From Moraxellaceae bacterium (lineage in GTDB: Bacteria; Pseudomonadota; Gammaproteobacteria; Pseudomonadales; Moraxellaceae): a DNA stretch of 64,000 bases. Numbering within the stretch: the first letter of the stretch is position 1; each line of letters opens with the position of its first letter. A model generated the notes under the pieces. That model worked only from the letters and a program-made list of their open reading frames with translations, made no database searches and had not been told where the DNA came from. Both the position numbers and the translations under genes were made by a program. Positions 8,830 through 18,280 of this stretch are shown piece by piece. The DNA lies in NCBI GenBank assembly GCA_020697295.1, contig JAJFBF010000049.1, positions 1 to 64,000 on the forward strand. Reading direction: 5' to 3'.

Positions 8830-8917
8830 AGGTCGGGCTTCAGCCCGGCACCGGCCGTGATGTCGGCTGAAGCCCGGCCTACACGCAGAAGTCCGTCGGG
8901 CTGAAACCCGACCTACA
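8830..8917. repeat. REP-like palindromic cluster, three units
   Basis: Three diverged copies of a palindromic unit with core GGTCGGGCTTCAGCCCGAC. One is forward at 8830-8849. Two are inverted at 8862-8883 and 8895-8917, each ending in GGCCTACA or GACCTACA. They fill the hisB-hisH gap. The same unit recurs at 10521-10582 and 39033-39052, so this is a dispersed extragenic palindrome family. Confidence 0.85.
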
Positions 8918-8935
8918 ATTTGATGACGCAGTGAA

Positions 8936-9568
8936 ATGACCACAGTTGCAGTTCTCGATTACGGCATGGGCAACCTGCACTCGGTAGCGAAAGCCCTCGA
9001 GCATGTCGGCGCCAGCCGCGTCGATGTCACCAACGATCCCGCCGTCGTGCGCGCCGCCGACCGCGTCGTGCTGCCCGGCCAGGGCGCCATGCGCGACTGC
9101 ATGGCAGAGATGCGCAAGCACGGCGTCGACGCGGAAGTGCGCGAGGTGCTGCAGAACAAGCCCCTGCTCGGCATCTGTGTCGGCATGCAGGCGCTGCTCG
9201 CGCACTCCGAAGAAAACAACGGCGTGGCCGGCCTCGGCATCTACCCGGGCGAGGTGAAGTTCTTCGGGCTCGACCACGTCGAGAAGGGCGAGAAGCTGAA
9301 AGTGCCGCACATGGGCTGGAACGAAGTCTGGCAGGAGCAGGCGCACCCGCTCTGGCAGGGCATCGCCGACGGCGCCCGCTTTTATTTCGTGCACAGCTAT
9401 TATTGCGCGCCCGCCGACGCCGCCCTCAGCGCCGGTCGCGCGCACTACGGCCTCGATTTCAGCTGTGCGCTGGCCCGCGACAATGTGTTTGCCGTGCAGT
9501 TCCATCCTGAAAAAAGCTCCACCGCCGGCCTGCAACTGCTGAAGAATTTCCTGAACTGGACCCCCTGA
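8936..9568 (+). CDS. hisH: Imidazole glycerol phosphate synthase, glutaminase subunit
   Basis: The class I glutamine amidotransferase subunit that feeds ammonia to HisF. 210 residues. The catalytic triad is visible: Cys81 in [12 protein letters not shown], and His190 and Glu192 in [18 protein letters not shown] at the N-terminus and VPHMGWNEV are family signatures. It follows the REP-like cluster by less than 20 bases. Its partner hisF lies two genes downstream, with hisA and an HD-domain gene between. Confidence 0.96.
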   Translation: MTTVAVLDYGMGNLHSVAKALEHVGASRVDVTNDPAVVRAADRVVLPGQGAMRDCMAEMRKHGVDAEVREVLQNKPLLGICVGMQALLAHSEENNGVAGLGIYPGEVKFFGLDHVEKGEKLKVPHMGWNEVWQEQAHPLWQGIADGARFYFVHSYYCAPADAALSAGRAHYGLDFSCALARDNVFAVQFHPEKSSTAGLQLLKNFLNWTP

Positions 9569-9768
9569 ACGAACAACCCTGGGTGGCGACCACGGACACC
9601 TTGCCGGTGCCCATGAGCGACGCCCGCCCGGGGCCACGCCCGCAGGACAGGGGTGGCAGCAACAGGCCAGGCTGAAAAGCGACAGCACGCACACGACACC
9701 AACGATGATTGACCCCGCGACGCCGGCCCTGCCGGCCGCCGCGGCTCCACCTGACAGAGAGACTGACC

Positions 9769-10500
9769 ATGCTGATCATTCCCGCCATCGACCTGAAAGA
9801 CGGCAAATGCGTGCGCCTCAAGCAGGGCCGCATGGAAGACGACACCGTCTTTTCCGATGACCCCGTCGGCATGGCCTCGCACTGGGTGGAACAAGGCGCG
9901 CGCCGCCTGCACCTGGTCGACCTCAATGGCGCCTTCGCCGGCACCCCCATCCATGGCGAGGTGGTCACCGCGATCGCGAAAAAATATCCGGCGCTGCCCA
10001 TCCAGATCGGTGGCGGTATCCGCTCGCTCGAGACCATCGAAGCTTATGTGAAGGCGGGCGTTTCCTTCGCCATCATCGGCACCAAGGCGCTGAAGGAGCC
10101 GCAGTTCGTCATCGACGCCTGCCGCGCCTTTCCCGGCAAGATCATCGTCGGCATCGACGCGAAGGACGGCCTGGTCGCCACTGACGGCTGGGCCGAGGTC
10201 TCCAGCGTGAAGGCAGTGGACCTGGCGCGGCAATTCCGTGACGCCGGCGTCACCGCCATCGTCTACACCGACATTGCCCGCGACGGCATGATGCAGGGCG
10301 TCAACGTCGAAGCCACCGCGCAACTGGCGCGCGACGCTGGCATTCCCGTCATTGCTTCCGGCGGCGTCACCAACCTCGACGACATCGTGCGCCTCAAGGC
10401 CGTGGCCGCCAGCGGCATTACCGGCGCCATTACCGGCCGCGCCATTTACGAAGGCACCATCAATCTCGCCGAGGCACAGCGCCTCGCCGACGCGACCTGA
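9769..10500 (+). CDS. hisA: Phosphoribosylformimino-5-aminoimidazole carboxamide ribotide isomerase
   Basis: Catalyses the Amadori isomerisation of ProFAR to PRFAR, supplying the HisHF substrate. A 243-residue (beta/alpha)8 barrel with the catalytic N-terminal Asp8 in [12 protein letters not shown]. The phosphate-binding loops are QIGGGIRS and VIASGGVTN, with [10 protein letters not shown] near the end. The 200 bases upstream hold no supported gene. An in-frame upstream start at 9709 would add 20 residues unlike the family N-terminus, so it is rejected. Confidence 0.96.
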   Translation: MLIIPAIDLKDGKCVRLKQGRMEDDTVFSDDPVGMASHWVEQGARRLHLVDLNGAFAGTPIHGEVVTAIAKKYPALPIQIGGGIRSLETIEAYVKAGVSFAIIGTKALKEPQFVIDACRAFPGKIIVGIDAKDGLVATDGWAEVSSVKAVDLARQFRDAGVTAIVYTDIARDGMMQGVNVEATAQLARDAGIPVIASGGVTNLDDIVRLKAVAASGITGAITGRAIYEGTINLAEAQRLADAT

Positions 10501-10520
10501 GCCCGTTCATGGCTGTAAAC

Positions 10521-10582
10521 CCTGTAGGTCGGGCTTCAGCCCGACAGCAGCGCCAGTGTCGGGCTGAAGCCCGACCTACAGG
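10521..10582. repeat. Perfect inverted REP-like pair (REPIN-like)
   Basis: Two 25-base arms (10521-10545 and 10558-10582) are exact reverse complements separated by 12 bases. Each contains TAGGTCGGGCTTCAGCCCGA, itself palindromic. It lies between hisA and the HD-domain gene and could form a long stem-loop in the operon transcript. Confidence 0.9.
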
Positions 10583-10603
10583 TCTAGTCGAGGGCGGCAA
10601 GCG

Positions 10604-11227
10604 GTGAACATGGATCACACCCGCGCCTGGGTGCGCATGCCTTCTGGCAAGCGCCTCGACCTGCTGAATCCGACACCCTTTGACTGGGATGACGAGGACC
10701 TGGCCATCGGCCTGGCGCGCACCTATCGCTGGGGCGGGCACTCGGCCTGGCCCTTGCCCTTGTCCGTGGCGCAGCATTCGCTCACCGTGCTGGCCCTGGC
10801 GCGCGCCGCCTCGCCCACCGGCCTTGCGCCCCATGCCGAGCTGCGCGAGCTGCTGCACGATGCTGACGAGGGCCTGCTCGGCTTCGATGCCATCTCGGTG
10901 ATCAAGCCGTTTCTCGGCGAAGGCTTCCATGCCCTCGCCGGGCGCCTGCAGGATGTGGTATTCCAGCGCTACGCCCTGGTGTTCTGGACCCCGGACGAAA
11001 AGATCGCGCACAAGCGCGCCGACCGCGTCGCCGCCGCCAGCGAGGCGCTGCATGTGGCGGGCTGGACGGGCGAGGAAGTAAAGCAGGTGCTGAAGATTCC
11101 CTTCAAGCCGCTGGGCACCGATCCGCTGGTGGCGCTCTACGGCGGCACGCCCTGGGAACCCTGGGCCCCTGATGTGGCCGCCGAGCGCTTTCTGAAAGAG
11201 CTGCGGCGCATCCAGAAGCGCCGCTGA
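10604..11227 (+). CDS. HD-domain phosphohydrolase in the his operon
   Basis: A 207-residue soluble protein with an HD-superfamily metal-binding core: H46 (YRWGGHSAWP), H58 (SVAQHSLTV), the doublet H85-D86 (ELLHDADEG) and acidic residues downstream. The pattern resembles YfbR-like or phage-type 5'-nucleotidase/phosphohydrolases (COG1896-like). I chose the GTG at 10604, preceded by GAGGG at 9-base spacing; ATG 10610 is an alternative. It sits between hisA and hisF, an unusual position, directly after the REP-like pair. A nucleotide-clearing role is only a guess. Confidence 0.8.
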   Translation: MNMDHTRAWVRMPSGKRLDLLNPTPFDWDDEDLAIGLARTYRWGGHSAWPLPLSVAQHSLTVLALARAASPTGLAPHAELRELLHDADEGLLGFDAISVIKPFLGEGFHALAGRLQDVVFQRYALVFWTPDEKIAHKRADRVAAASEALHVAGWTGEEVKQVLKIPFKPLGTDPLVALYGGTPWEPWAPDVAAERFLKELRRIQKRR

Positions 11228-11319
11228 GGATGCCGCGACCCGCCGGGAACGGGCACTAGACATTTCTTGCAGGAGCCGCTGGCCGCTCCCGCCCTTCATG
11301 CAACAGGTACAGGTATTTT

Positions 11320-12081
11320 ATGAGTCTCGCCAAACGCATCATTCCCTGCCTGGATGTCGACAAGGGCCGCGTCGTGAAAGGCGTGAAGTTCCTCGACATC
11401 CGCGATGCCGGCGACCCGGTCGAGATCGCCCGTCGCTATGACCTCGCGGGCGCCGACGAGATCACCTTCCTGGACATCACCGCGAGCCATGAAGGCCGCG
11501 ACACCATGGTGCGCACGGTCGAGCGCATGGCCTCGGAGGTCTTTGTGCCGCTGACCGTCGGCGGCGGCATCCGGGAGATCAGGGACATCCGCACCATGCT
11601 CAACGCCGGCGCGGACAAGGTCAGCATCAATTCCGCCGCCGTGGTAAGGCCGGAGTTCGTGAAAGAGGCCGCGGACCGCTTTGGCGCGCAGTGCATCGTC
11701 ATCGCCATCGATGCCAAGCGCGTGGCGGAAGGACGCTGGGAAATCTTTACCCACGGCGGACGCAAGGCCACCGGCATCGACGCGGTGGAGTGGGCCGTGC
11801 GCATGACCACGTACGGCGCCGGCGAAGTGCTGCTCACCAGCATGGACGCCGACGGCACCAAGGCCGGCTATGACATCGGCCTCGTGCGCGCCATCAGCGA
11901 CGCGGTGCCGGTGCCGGTGATCGCCTCCGGTGGCGTCGGCAACCTGCAGCATCTGGCCGACGGCATCCTCGAGGGCCATGCCGATGCCGTGCTCGCCGCC
12001 AGCATCTTCCACTTCGGCGAGTACACCATCCCCGAGGCCAAGCGCTACCTCAGCGAGCGCGGCATCGAAATGCGCCTGTAA
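11320..12081 (+). CDS. hisF: Imidazole glycerol phosphate synthase, cyclase subunit
   Basis: Cyclises PRFAR with ammonia from HisH, giving IGP and AICAR. A 253-residue TIM barrel beginning [21 protein letters not shown] with catalytic Asp12. The second half has the conserved VIAIDAKRV and [12 protein letters not shown], and the phosphate loops are VGGGIRE and VIASGGVGN. It ends the histidine operon; a strong terminator follows. hisI/hisE and the other his genes are not in the window. Confidence 0.96.
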   Translation: MSLAKRIIPCLDVDKGRVVKGVKFLDIRDAGDPVEIARRYDLAGADEITFLDITASHEGRDTMVRTVERMASEVFVPLTVGGGIREIRDIRTMLNAGADKVSINSAAVVRPEFVKEAADRFGAQCIVIAIDAKRVAEGRWEIFTHGGRKATGIDAVEWAVRMTTYGAGEVLLTSMDADGTKAGYDIGLVRAISDAVPVPVIASGGVGNLQHLADGILEGHADAVLAASIFHFGEYTIPEAKRYLSERGIEMRL

Positions 12082-12106
12082 GGCGGCAGCGCCCGACCCC
12101 GCAAGA

Positions 12107-12132
12107 AAACGCCGGCAATCGCCGGCGTTTTT

Positions 12133-12134
<2 letters not shown>
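12107..12134. terminator. Bidirectional terminator between hisF and ctpA
   Basis: The 10-bp stem AAACGCCGGC-AATC-GCCGGCGTTT has T runs on the plus strand and A runs on the other side. It serves the converging hisF and ctpA transcripts. Confidence 0.9.
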
Positions 12135-13626
<1,492 letters not shown>

Positions 13627-13714
13627 CTCACACTCCCGGGTCAGGCGCCCGCCATGGGGGCGGGTCACCTTCATTCTGGCGCCACGGCCGCAGGCACGGG
13701 CCGTTGGCAGGGGC

Positions 13715-15136
13715 TTACTGGTAGGCGCACCACTCCGCCGGATCGCTGGGACGACCGCGCACGCGAATCTCGAAGTACAGGCCGCCGGTATCGCTGCCGG
13801 CACTGTCACCGACACTGGCGATGACCTCGTTCGCGCCCACCTGCTCGCCGGCCTTCTTCTGCAGGCTGCGGTTCTGGCCATACAGTGACATGAGTCCGCG
13901 TCCGTGGTCGACGATGATGAGGAAACCGTAGCCGCGCAGGTAGTCCGCAAAGGCGACCCGCCCCGGACGGATGGCGCGCACCGCGGCGCCGGCCGGCGCA
14001 TCGACGACAATGCCGTTCCAGCGCAGGCCGCCGGCACGGGCACTGCCGAAGCGGGCCCGCACCCCGCCTGCCGCCGGCAAGGGGCAGCGCCCTTTATAGG
14101 GCTTGGCCGCAAAGTCCCGAGGCTCCGTCTCCACCGGCGCCGGCACCAGCACCGGCGGACGCTTGCCCGGTTCGACCGGACGCGGGACGACGGGCGCCGG
14201 GGTGCCGGCCTGCTGCCGCCGCTTCTCGGCCTCGCGCTGCTCGCGCGCCTTTTTCTCGCGCGCCTCGGCCTCGCGCGCCAGGCGCTCCATCACGTTCTGC
14301 AGCGACTGCTCGTCACGGCGCAGGCGCTGGAGCTTTTCATCATCGCTTTCAATCTGCGCGCTCAGCGTGCGGATGGCCTGCGAGCGTTGCTGCTGCGCTA
14401 CCGAGAGGCGTGACTGCTTCTGCTGCAGTTCGCCGCGCAGGCTGCGCAACCGGCCCACGTTCTCCGCTTCTTCACGCTCCAGGGCCTCCAGGCGCGCCAG
14501 GGTTTCATTGAGGGCCTGCACGCGCCCGGCTCGGGCCTGCTGCATATAACCGTAGTATTTCATCAGGCGCGCCAGCGTCTGCGGGTTTTCCTGGTTGAGC
14601 AGGAGCTTGTAGTAGTCCTCGCCGCCCTGGCGCTGCGCCATCTGCAGATCGGAACGGATCTGGTTCACGAGGCGGCCGCGGTCATTCTCGCGCTGGAGCT
14701 TTTCTGCCTGCACGGCGCGCAGGCGCTGCTCGCGACTGCTCACGTCCTGCTGCACCGTGCCCATGTTTTCCTTGAGCGAGCCGATCTCGAGCTCGGCCTG
14801 GCGCAGCTCCGCTTCCTTCTGCTCGCGCTGCTCGCGCGTGAGCTTGATGCGTTGCTCTGCGGAGCGGATTTCCGCCTGCAGACGGGCCAGGTCGCGCTGG
14901 CTGGGCGCAGGGGTCTTGCTGGATTTCTTGCGCGGCGCCGCCTTCTTGCGCGGCGCGGTTTTCTTTGGCGTGGCGGCCTTCCGCGACGGCGTGGACTTGC
15001 TCCCCGACTTTGTGGTGGCCGACTCGCCAGCGGCCGGGGCCGCCAGCACCGGCGGCGTTGCCAGGGCCGCGCCCAGCACCAGCAACGCCAGCCAGCGCCG
15101 GCCCCACCGGGGACGCGGGGACAAGACGACAGGCAT
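13715..15136 (-). CDS. envC: Murein hydrolase activator EnvC (degenerate M23/LytM)
   Basis: A 473-residue periplasmic protein: signal peptide, a Lys/Pro-rich linker, a long coiled coil (about 75-290, rich in QREQKEAELRQ-type heptads), a Pro-rich spacer and a C-terminal LytM domain. The M23 zinc ligands are degenerate. The usual HxxxD site reads WNGIVVD and the HxH region reads VDHGRGLMSLYGQN. This is expected of EnvC, which activates amidases rather than cutting peptidoglycan itself. I chose ATG 15136; a GTG at 15154 is possible. It follows gpmI closely and precedes ctpA. Confidence 0.92.
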   Translation of the reverse strand: MPVVLSPRPRWGRRWLALLVLGAALATPPVLAAPAAGESATTKSGSKSTPSRKAATPKKTAPRKKAAPRKKSSKTPAPSQRDLARLQAEIRSAEQRIKLTREQREQKEAELRQAELEIGSLKENMGTVQQDVSSREQRLRAVQAEKLQRENDRGRLVNQIRSDLQMAQRQGGEDYYKLLLNQENPQTLARLMKYYGYMQQARAGRVQALNETLARLEALEREEAENVGRLRSLRGELQQKQSRLSVAQQQRSQAIRTLSAQIESDDEKLQRLRRDEQSLQNVMERLAREAEAREKKAREQREAEKRRQQAGTPAPVVPRPVEPGKRPPVLVPAPVETEPRDFAAKPYKGRCPLPAAGGVRARFGSARAGGLRWNGIVVDAPAGAAVRAIRPGRVAFADYLRGYGFLIIVDHGRGLMSLYGQNRSLQKKAGEQVGANEVIASVGDSAGSDTGGLYFEIRVRGRPSDPAEWCAYQ

Positions 15137-15157
15137 CCGCAGCGGTAGCGGCACGGG

Positions 15158-16702
15158 TCAGTCGAACTGCACGAGCGACTTGCCGCTCATTTGCGCCGGC
15201 ACCGGCAGGCCCATCAGGGTCAGCAGCGTCGGTGCGACATCGGAGAGGATGCCGCCTTCGCGGATTTTCGCCGCGCGCCCCACATACACAAAGGGCACGC
15301 GCTCACAGGTATGCGCGGTATGGGCCTGCCCGGTGGACGGGTCCTGCATCTGCTCGACGTTGCCATGGTCGGCCGTGATCAGCATTTCGCCGCCCACGTC
15401 CTTCACCGCCTCGTAAAGACGGCCAATGCAGCTGTCGAGCGCTTCCACCGCCTTCACGGCCGCCTCGAACACGCCGGTATGCCCGACCATGTCGCCGTTG
15501 GCGTAGTTGCAGATGAGGACATCGTATTCGCCCGACTGAATGGCCTTCACCAGCTCGTCGGTGACTTCCGGCGCGCTCATCTCCGGCTGCAGGTCATAGG
15601 TGGCGACCTGGGGAGAGGGAATCAGGATGCGCTTCTCGCCCGGATACTCTTCCTCGCGCCCGCCGCTGAAAAAGAAGGTGACGTGCGCATACTTCTCCGT
15701 TTCAGCAATGCGAAGCTGGGTCTTGCCCAGGTGGGCAAGATATTCGCCGAGGGTGTTCTCGAGGCTTTCCGGACGATAGGCAACGGGGGCCTGGATGCTG
15801 GCCGAATACTCGGTGAGCATCACAAAGGCGGCGAGGCGCGGACGAGTGCGGCGGGTGAAGCCGGAGAAATTGTCATCCACAAAAGCCCGGGTGATTTCGC
15901 GGGCGCGATCGGCGCGGAAATTCATGAACACCACGGCATCACCGTCCGCGATCGCGGCAGGCGCTTCGCCGGGCGCGGCGATCAGCGACGCCTTCACGAA
16001 CTCGTCATTGACCTCTTCGGTATAGGACTGGCGCAGGGCCTCGACAGCGCTGGCGCAAGTGCGCACGGCCTCGCCCTCGGTCAGCAGGCGATAGGCCTGC
16101 TCGACGCGGTCCCAGCGATTGTCGCGATCCATGGCGTAGTAGCGGCCGATGACGGTGGCGATGCGGCCACGGCCGCTGGCGCGCAGATGCGCGTCCAGGC
16201 GCGCCAGCGAGGGCTCGGCGGAGCGGGGCGGGGTGTCGCGCCCGTCCAGGAAGGCATGCACGTACACCTGTTGGGCCCCGCGCTGCACGGCCAGGTCGAC
16301 CATGGCGACAAGATGATCCTCATGCGAGTGCACCCCGCCCGGCGAGAGCAGGCCCAGGATATGCACAGCGCGGCCGGCGGACACGGCCTTGTCCACCGCC
16401 GCGGTGATCACCGGATTGTGGAAGAAGTCACCGTCGCGGATGGCCTTGGTGATGCGGGTGAAGTCCTGGTAGACCACGCGGCCGGCGCCCAGGTTCATGT
16501 GCCCCACCTCGGAATTGCCCATCTGCCCTTCCGGCAGGCCCACGTCCTCGCCCGAGCCGGAAATGAGGCCGTGCGGGTTCTCCCGCAGCAGGCGGTCCCA
16601 GTTCGGGGTGCGGGCGGCGAGGATGGCGTTGGAGTCGGGGTTGTCGCTGTGGCCAAAGCCATCGAGCACGATAAGGACGTAGGGCTTGCGGGAAGCGGTC
16701 AT
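15158..16702 (-). CDS. gpmI: 2,3-bisphosphoglycerate-independent phosphoglycerate mutase
   Basis: Interconverts 3- and 2-phosphoglycerate through a phosphoserine and two Mn ions. 514 residues, the same as the E. coli enzyme. The catalytic Ser64 is in [20 protein letters not shown]. The metal ligands include [14 protein letters not shown] and [19 protein letters not shown] and FLDGRDTPP are also family signatures. ATG 16702 gives the standard N-terminus; a TTG at 16726 would extend it by eight residues. First gene of the gpmI-envC-ctpA block. Confidence 0.96.
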   Translation of the reverse strand: MTASRKPYVLIVLDGFGHSDNPDSNAILAARTPNWDRLLRENPHGLISGSGEDVGLPEGQMGNSEVGHMNLGAGRVVYQDFTRITKAIRDGDFFHNPVITAAVDKAVSAGRAVHILGLLSPGGVHSHEDHLVAMVDLAVQRGAQQVYVHAFLDGRDTPPRSAEPSLARLDAHLRASGRGRIATVIGRYYAMDRDNRWDRVEQAYRLLTEGEAVRTCASAVEALRQSYTEEVNDEFVKASLIAAPGEAPAAIADGDAVVFMNFRADRAREITRAFVDDNFSGFTRRTRPRLAAFVMLTEYSASIQAPVAYRPESLENTLGEYLAHLGKTQLRIAETEKYAHVTFFFSGGREEEYPGEKRILIPSPQVATYDLQPEMSAPEVTDELVKAIQSGEYDVLICNYANGDMVGHTGVFEAAVKAVEALDSCIGRLYEAVKDVGGEMLITADHGNVEQMQDPSTGQAHTAHTCERVPFVYVGRAAKIREGGILSDVAPTLLTLMGLPVPAQMSGKSLVQFD

Positions 16703-16947
16703 GTCGGCAGGGGGCGCTTGCGGCAATTAAGGAGGCGGCAGTTTACCAAAGGCGCTGGCCGGGCCGCGACAAAGGTTTCTTGCTACCTTCGCTTATAAGC
16801 AGCTGCCCCCTAAGACTTGGCATCCTTAATCCGACAAAATCTCCGTTGCTCCCCCGCCTCGGGTATGGTGGCCGCCAGCCTCCCCCCTTTAGTATCACTT
16901 CCTGCCTCAGCCATTTTGCTGACTATCTGACTTTCAGGGATTCGAAT

Positions 16948-18267
16948 ATGCGCCTACCCGCGAGCCTCGCGCTTACCCTCGCATTCTCCCTCAGCCCGCT
17001 GGCCCAGGCGGCCAGCAGTGATCCGGTCCTGACCCAGGCCGACCAGCTGATCAACCAGCGCCAGGCCGGCGCCGCCTTCGACCTGCTGTCGCCGCTGGAA
17101 GACGAGCGCGCGGGGGATCCCGACTACGACTACCTGCTGGGCCTCGCTGCCCTCGAAAGCGGTTTTGGCGGCATTGCCGCCTTCGCCTTTGAGCGCTGCC
17201 TCGCGGTGGACCCGAAGAACGGTCCCTGCCGCGTGCAGATGGCGCGCACCCACCTGGCCCTGGGAGAAAATGGCGCCGCACGCGAGGAGCTGCAGGCCGT
17301 GCAGGCCAGCGAGCCGCCCGCCGAAGTGAAAAGCATGGTCAGCCAGTACCTCGGCACCCTGAGCCAGCGCGAGCAGCAGGAAAAGCGCCGCATCGACTTT
17401 CATGCCCAGGTGGGGACCGGCTACGACAGCAATGTCAGTAGCACGACCGCGGAAAGCCAGATTGCCCTGCCGGCCTTCGGCGGCCTGCCTTTCGTCCTGA
17501 GCGGCATCTCTACCAAGCAGGAAGACGCCCTGTTCCAGGGCGAAGTCGGCGCCAGCCTGGACTACTCCCTGGCCCCGGCCTGGAAGCTGCTGGCCGATGC
17601 CTCGCTCAGCACCCGCCAGTACATCGATGTCGACGCTTTCAACAACCTGAGCGCCGACGCCGGTCTCGGCCTGGCCTGGAACACCGGCCCCAACAGCGTG
17701 CTGGCCAAGCTGCAGGCCCAGGATTACCGCCTCGATGACGAGGCCTTCCGCAGCCTCTACGGGATGCTGACCCAGTTCCAGCACGCTTATAGCGACAAGG
17801 CCGCGGTCTCGGTTTACCTGCAGGCCAGCCATCTCGACTACCACCTCGGCAATCCCGATGCCGACCGCTTCACCCTGGGCACGGGCTACTCCCGTGGCCT
17901 CGATCTGTCCCGCGCCACCACGGTGTATGCCGGCCTCTACGGCGGCCAGGAAGACTCCGCCACTCCCGGCATCGGCCTGGGCCAGGACTTCTTCGGGCTC
18001 CGCCTTGGCGGCAATGTCACGCTGCAGTCGCGGCTGGCCCTGACGGCCTCACTGAGCATTGAACAGCGCACCTTTGATGGCATCTCGCCGCTGTTCCTGG
18101 TGGAGCGCGAGGATACCGGTACCGACCTGACCCTTGGCGCCGTCTACAAGCTGGGCGAGCGGGCCAGCCTGCGTCCCGCGTACACCTATAGCAATAGCGA
18201 CTCCAACACCGTGCTGAGCGACTACGACCGCCATGTCGTCACGCTCGACCTGCGTTATGACCTGTAA
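16948..18267 (+). CDS. Slam-like outer-membrane protein: TPR domain plus beta-barrel
   Basis: A 439-residue precursor with a signal peptide ending near LAQAA. The N-terminal half (about 25-145) is TPR-like helices (DYLLGLAALESGFGGIAAFAFERCL, QMARTHLALGENGAAREEL). After a charged linker, from residue 150, about 290 residues of alternating beta-strands begin with GTGYDSNVSS and end in VTLDLRYDL. TPR plus a barrel opening with a GYDSNV-type motif is the layout of Slam (surface lipoprotein assembly modifier, DUF560) proteins, which export TbpB-like substrates. The next gene, 13 bases away, encodes a secreted protein with TbpB-like signatures. An unrelated TPR-barrel porin remains possible. CAGGGA precedes the start. 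Confidence 0.7.
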   Translation: MRLPASLALTLAFSLSPLAQAASSDPVLTQADQLINQRQAGAAFDLLSPLEDERAGDPDYDYLLGLAALESGFGGIAAFAFERCLAVDPKNGPCRVQMARTHLALGENGAAREELQAVQASEPPAEVKSMVSQYLGTLSQREQQEKRRIDFHAQVGTGYDSNVSSTTAESQIALPAFGGLPFVLSGISTKQEDALFQGEVGASLDYSLAPAWKLLADASLSTRQYIDVDAFNNLSADAGLGLAWNTGPNSVLAKLQAQDYRLDDEAFRSLYGMLTQFQHAYSDKAAVSVYLQASHLDYHLGNPDADRFTLGTGYSRGLDLSRATTVYAGLYGGQEDSATPGIGLGQDFFGLRLGGNVTLQSRLALTASLSIEQRTFDGISPLFLVEREDTGTDLTLGAVYKLGERASLRPAYTYSNSDSNTVLSDYDRHVVTLDLRYDL

Positions 18268-18280
18268 AGGAGAGGCGACC

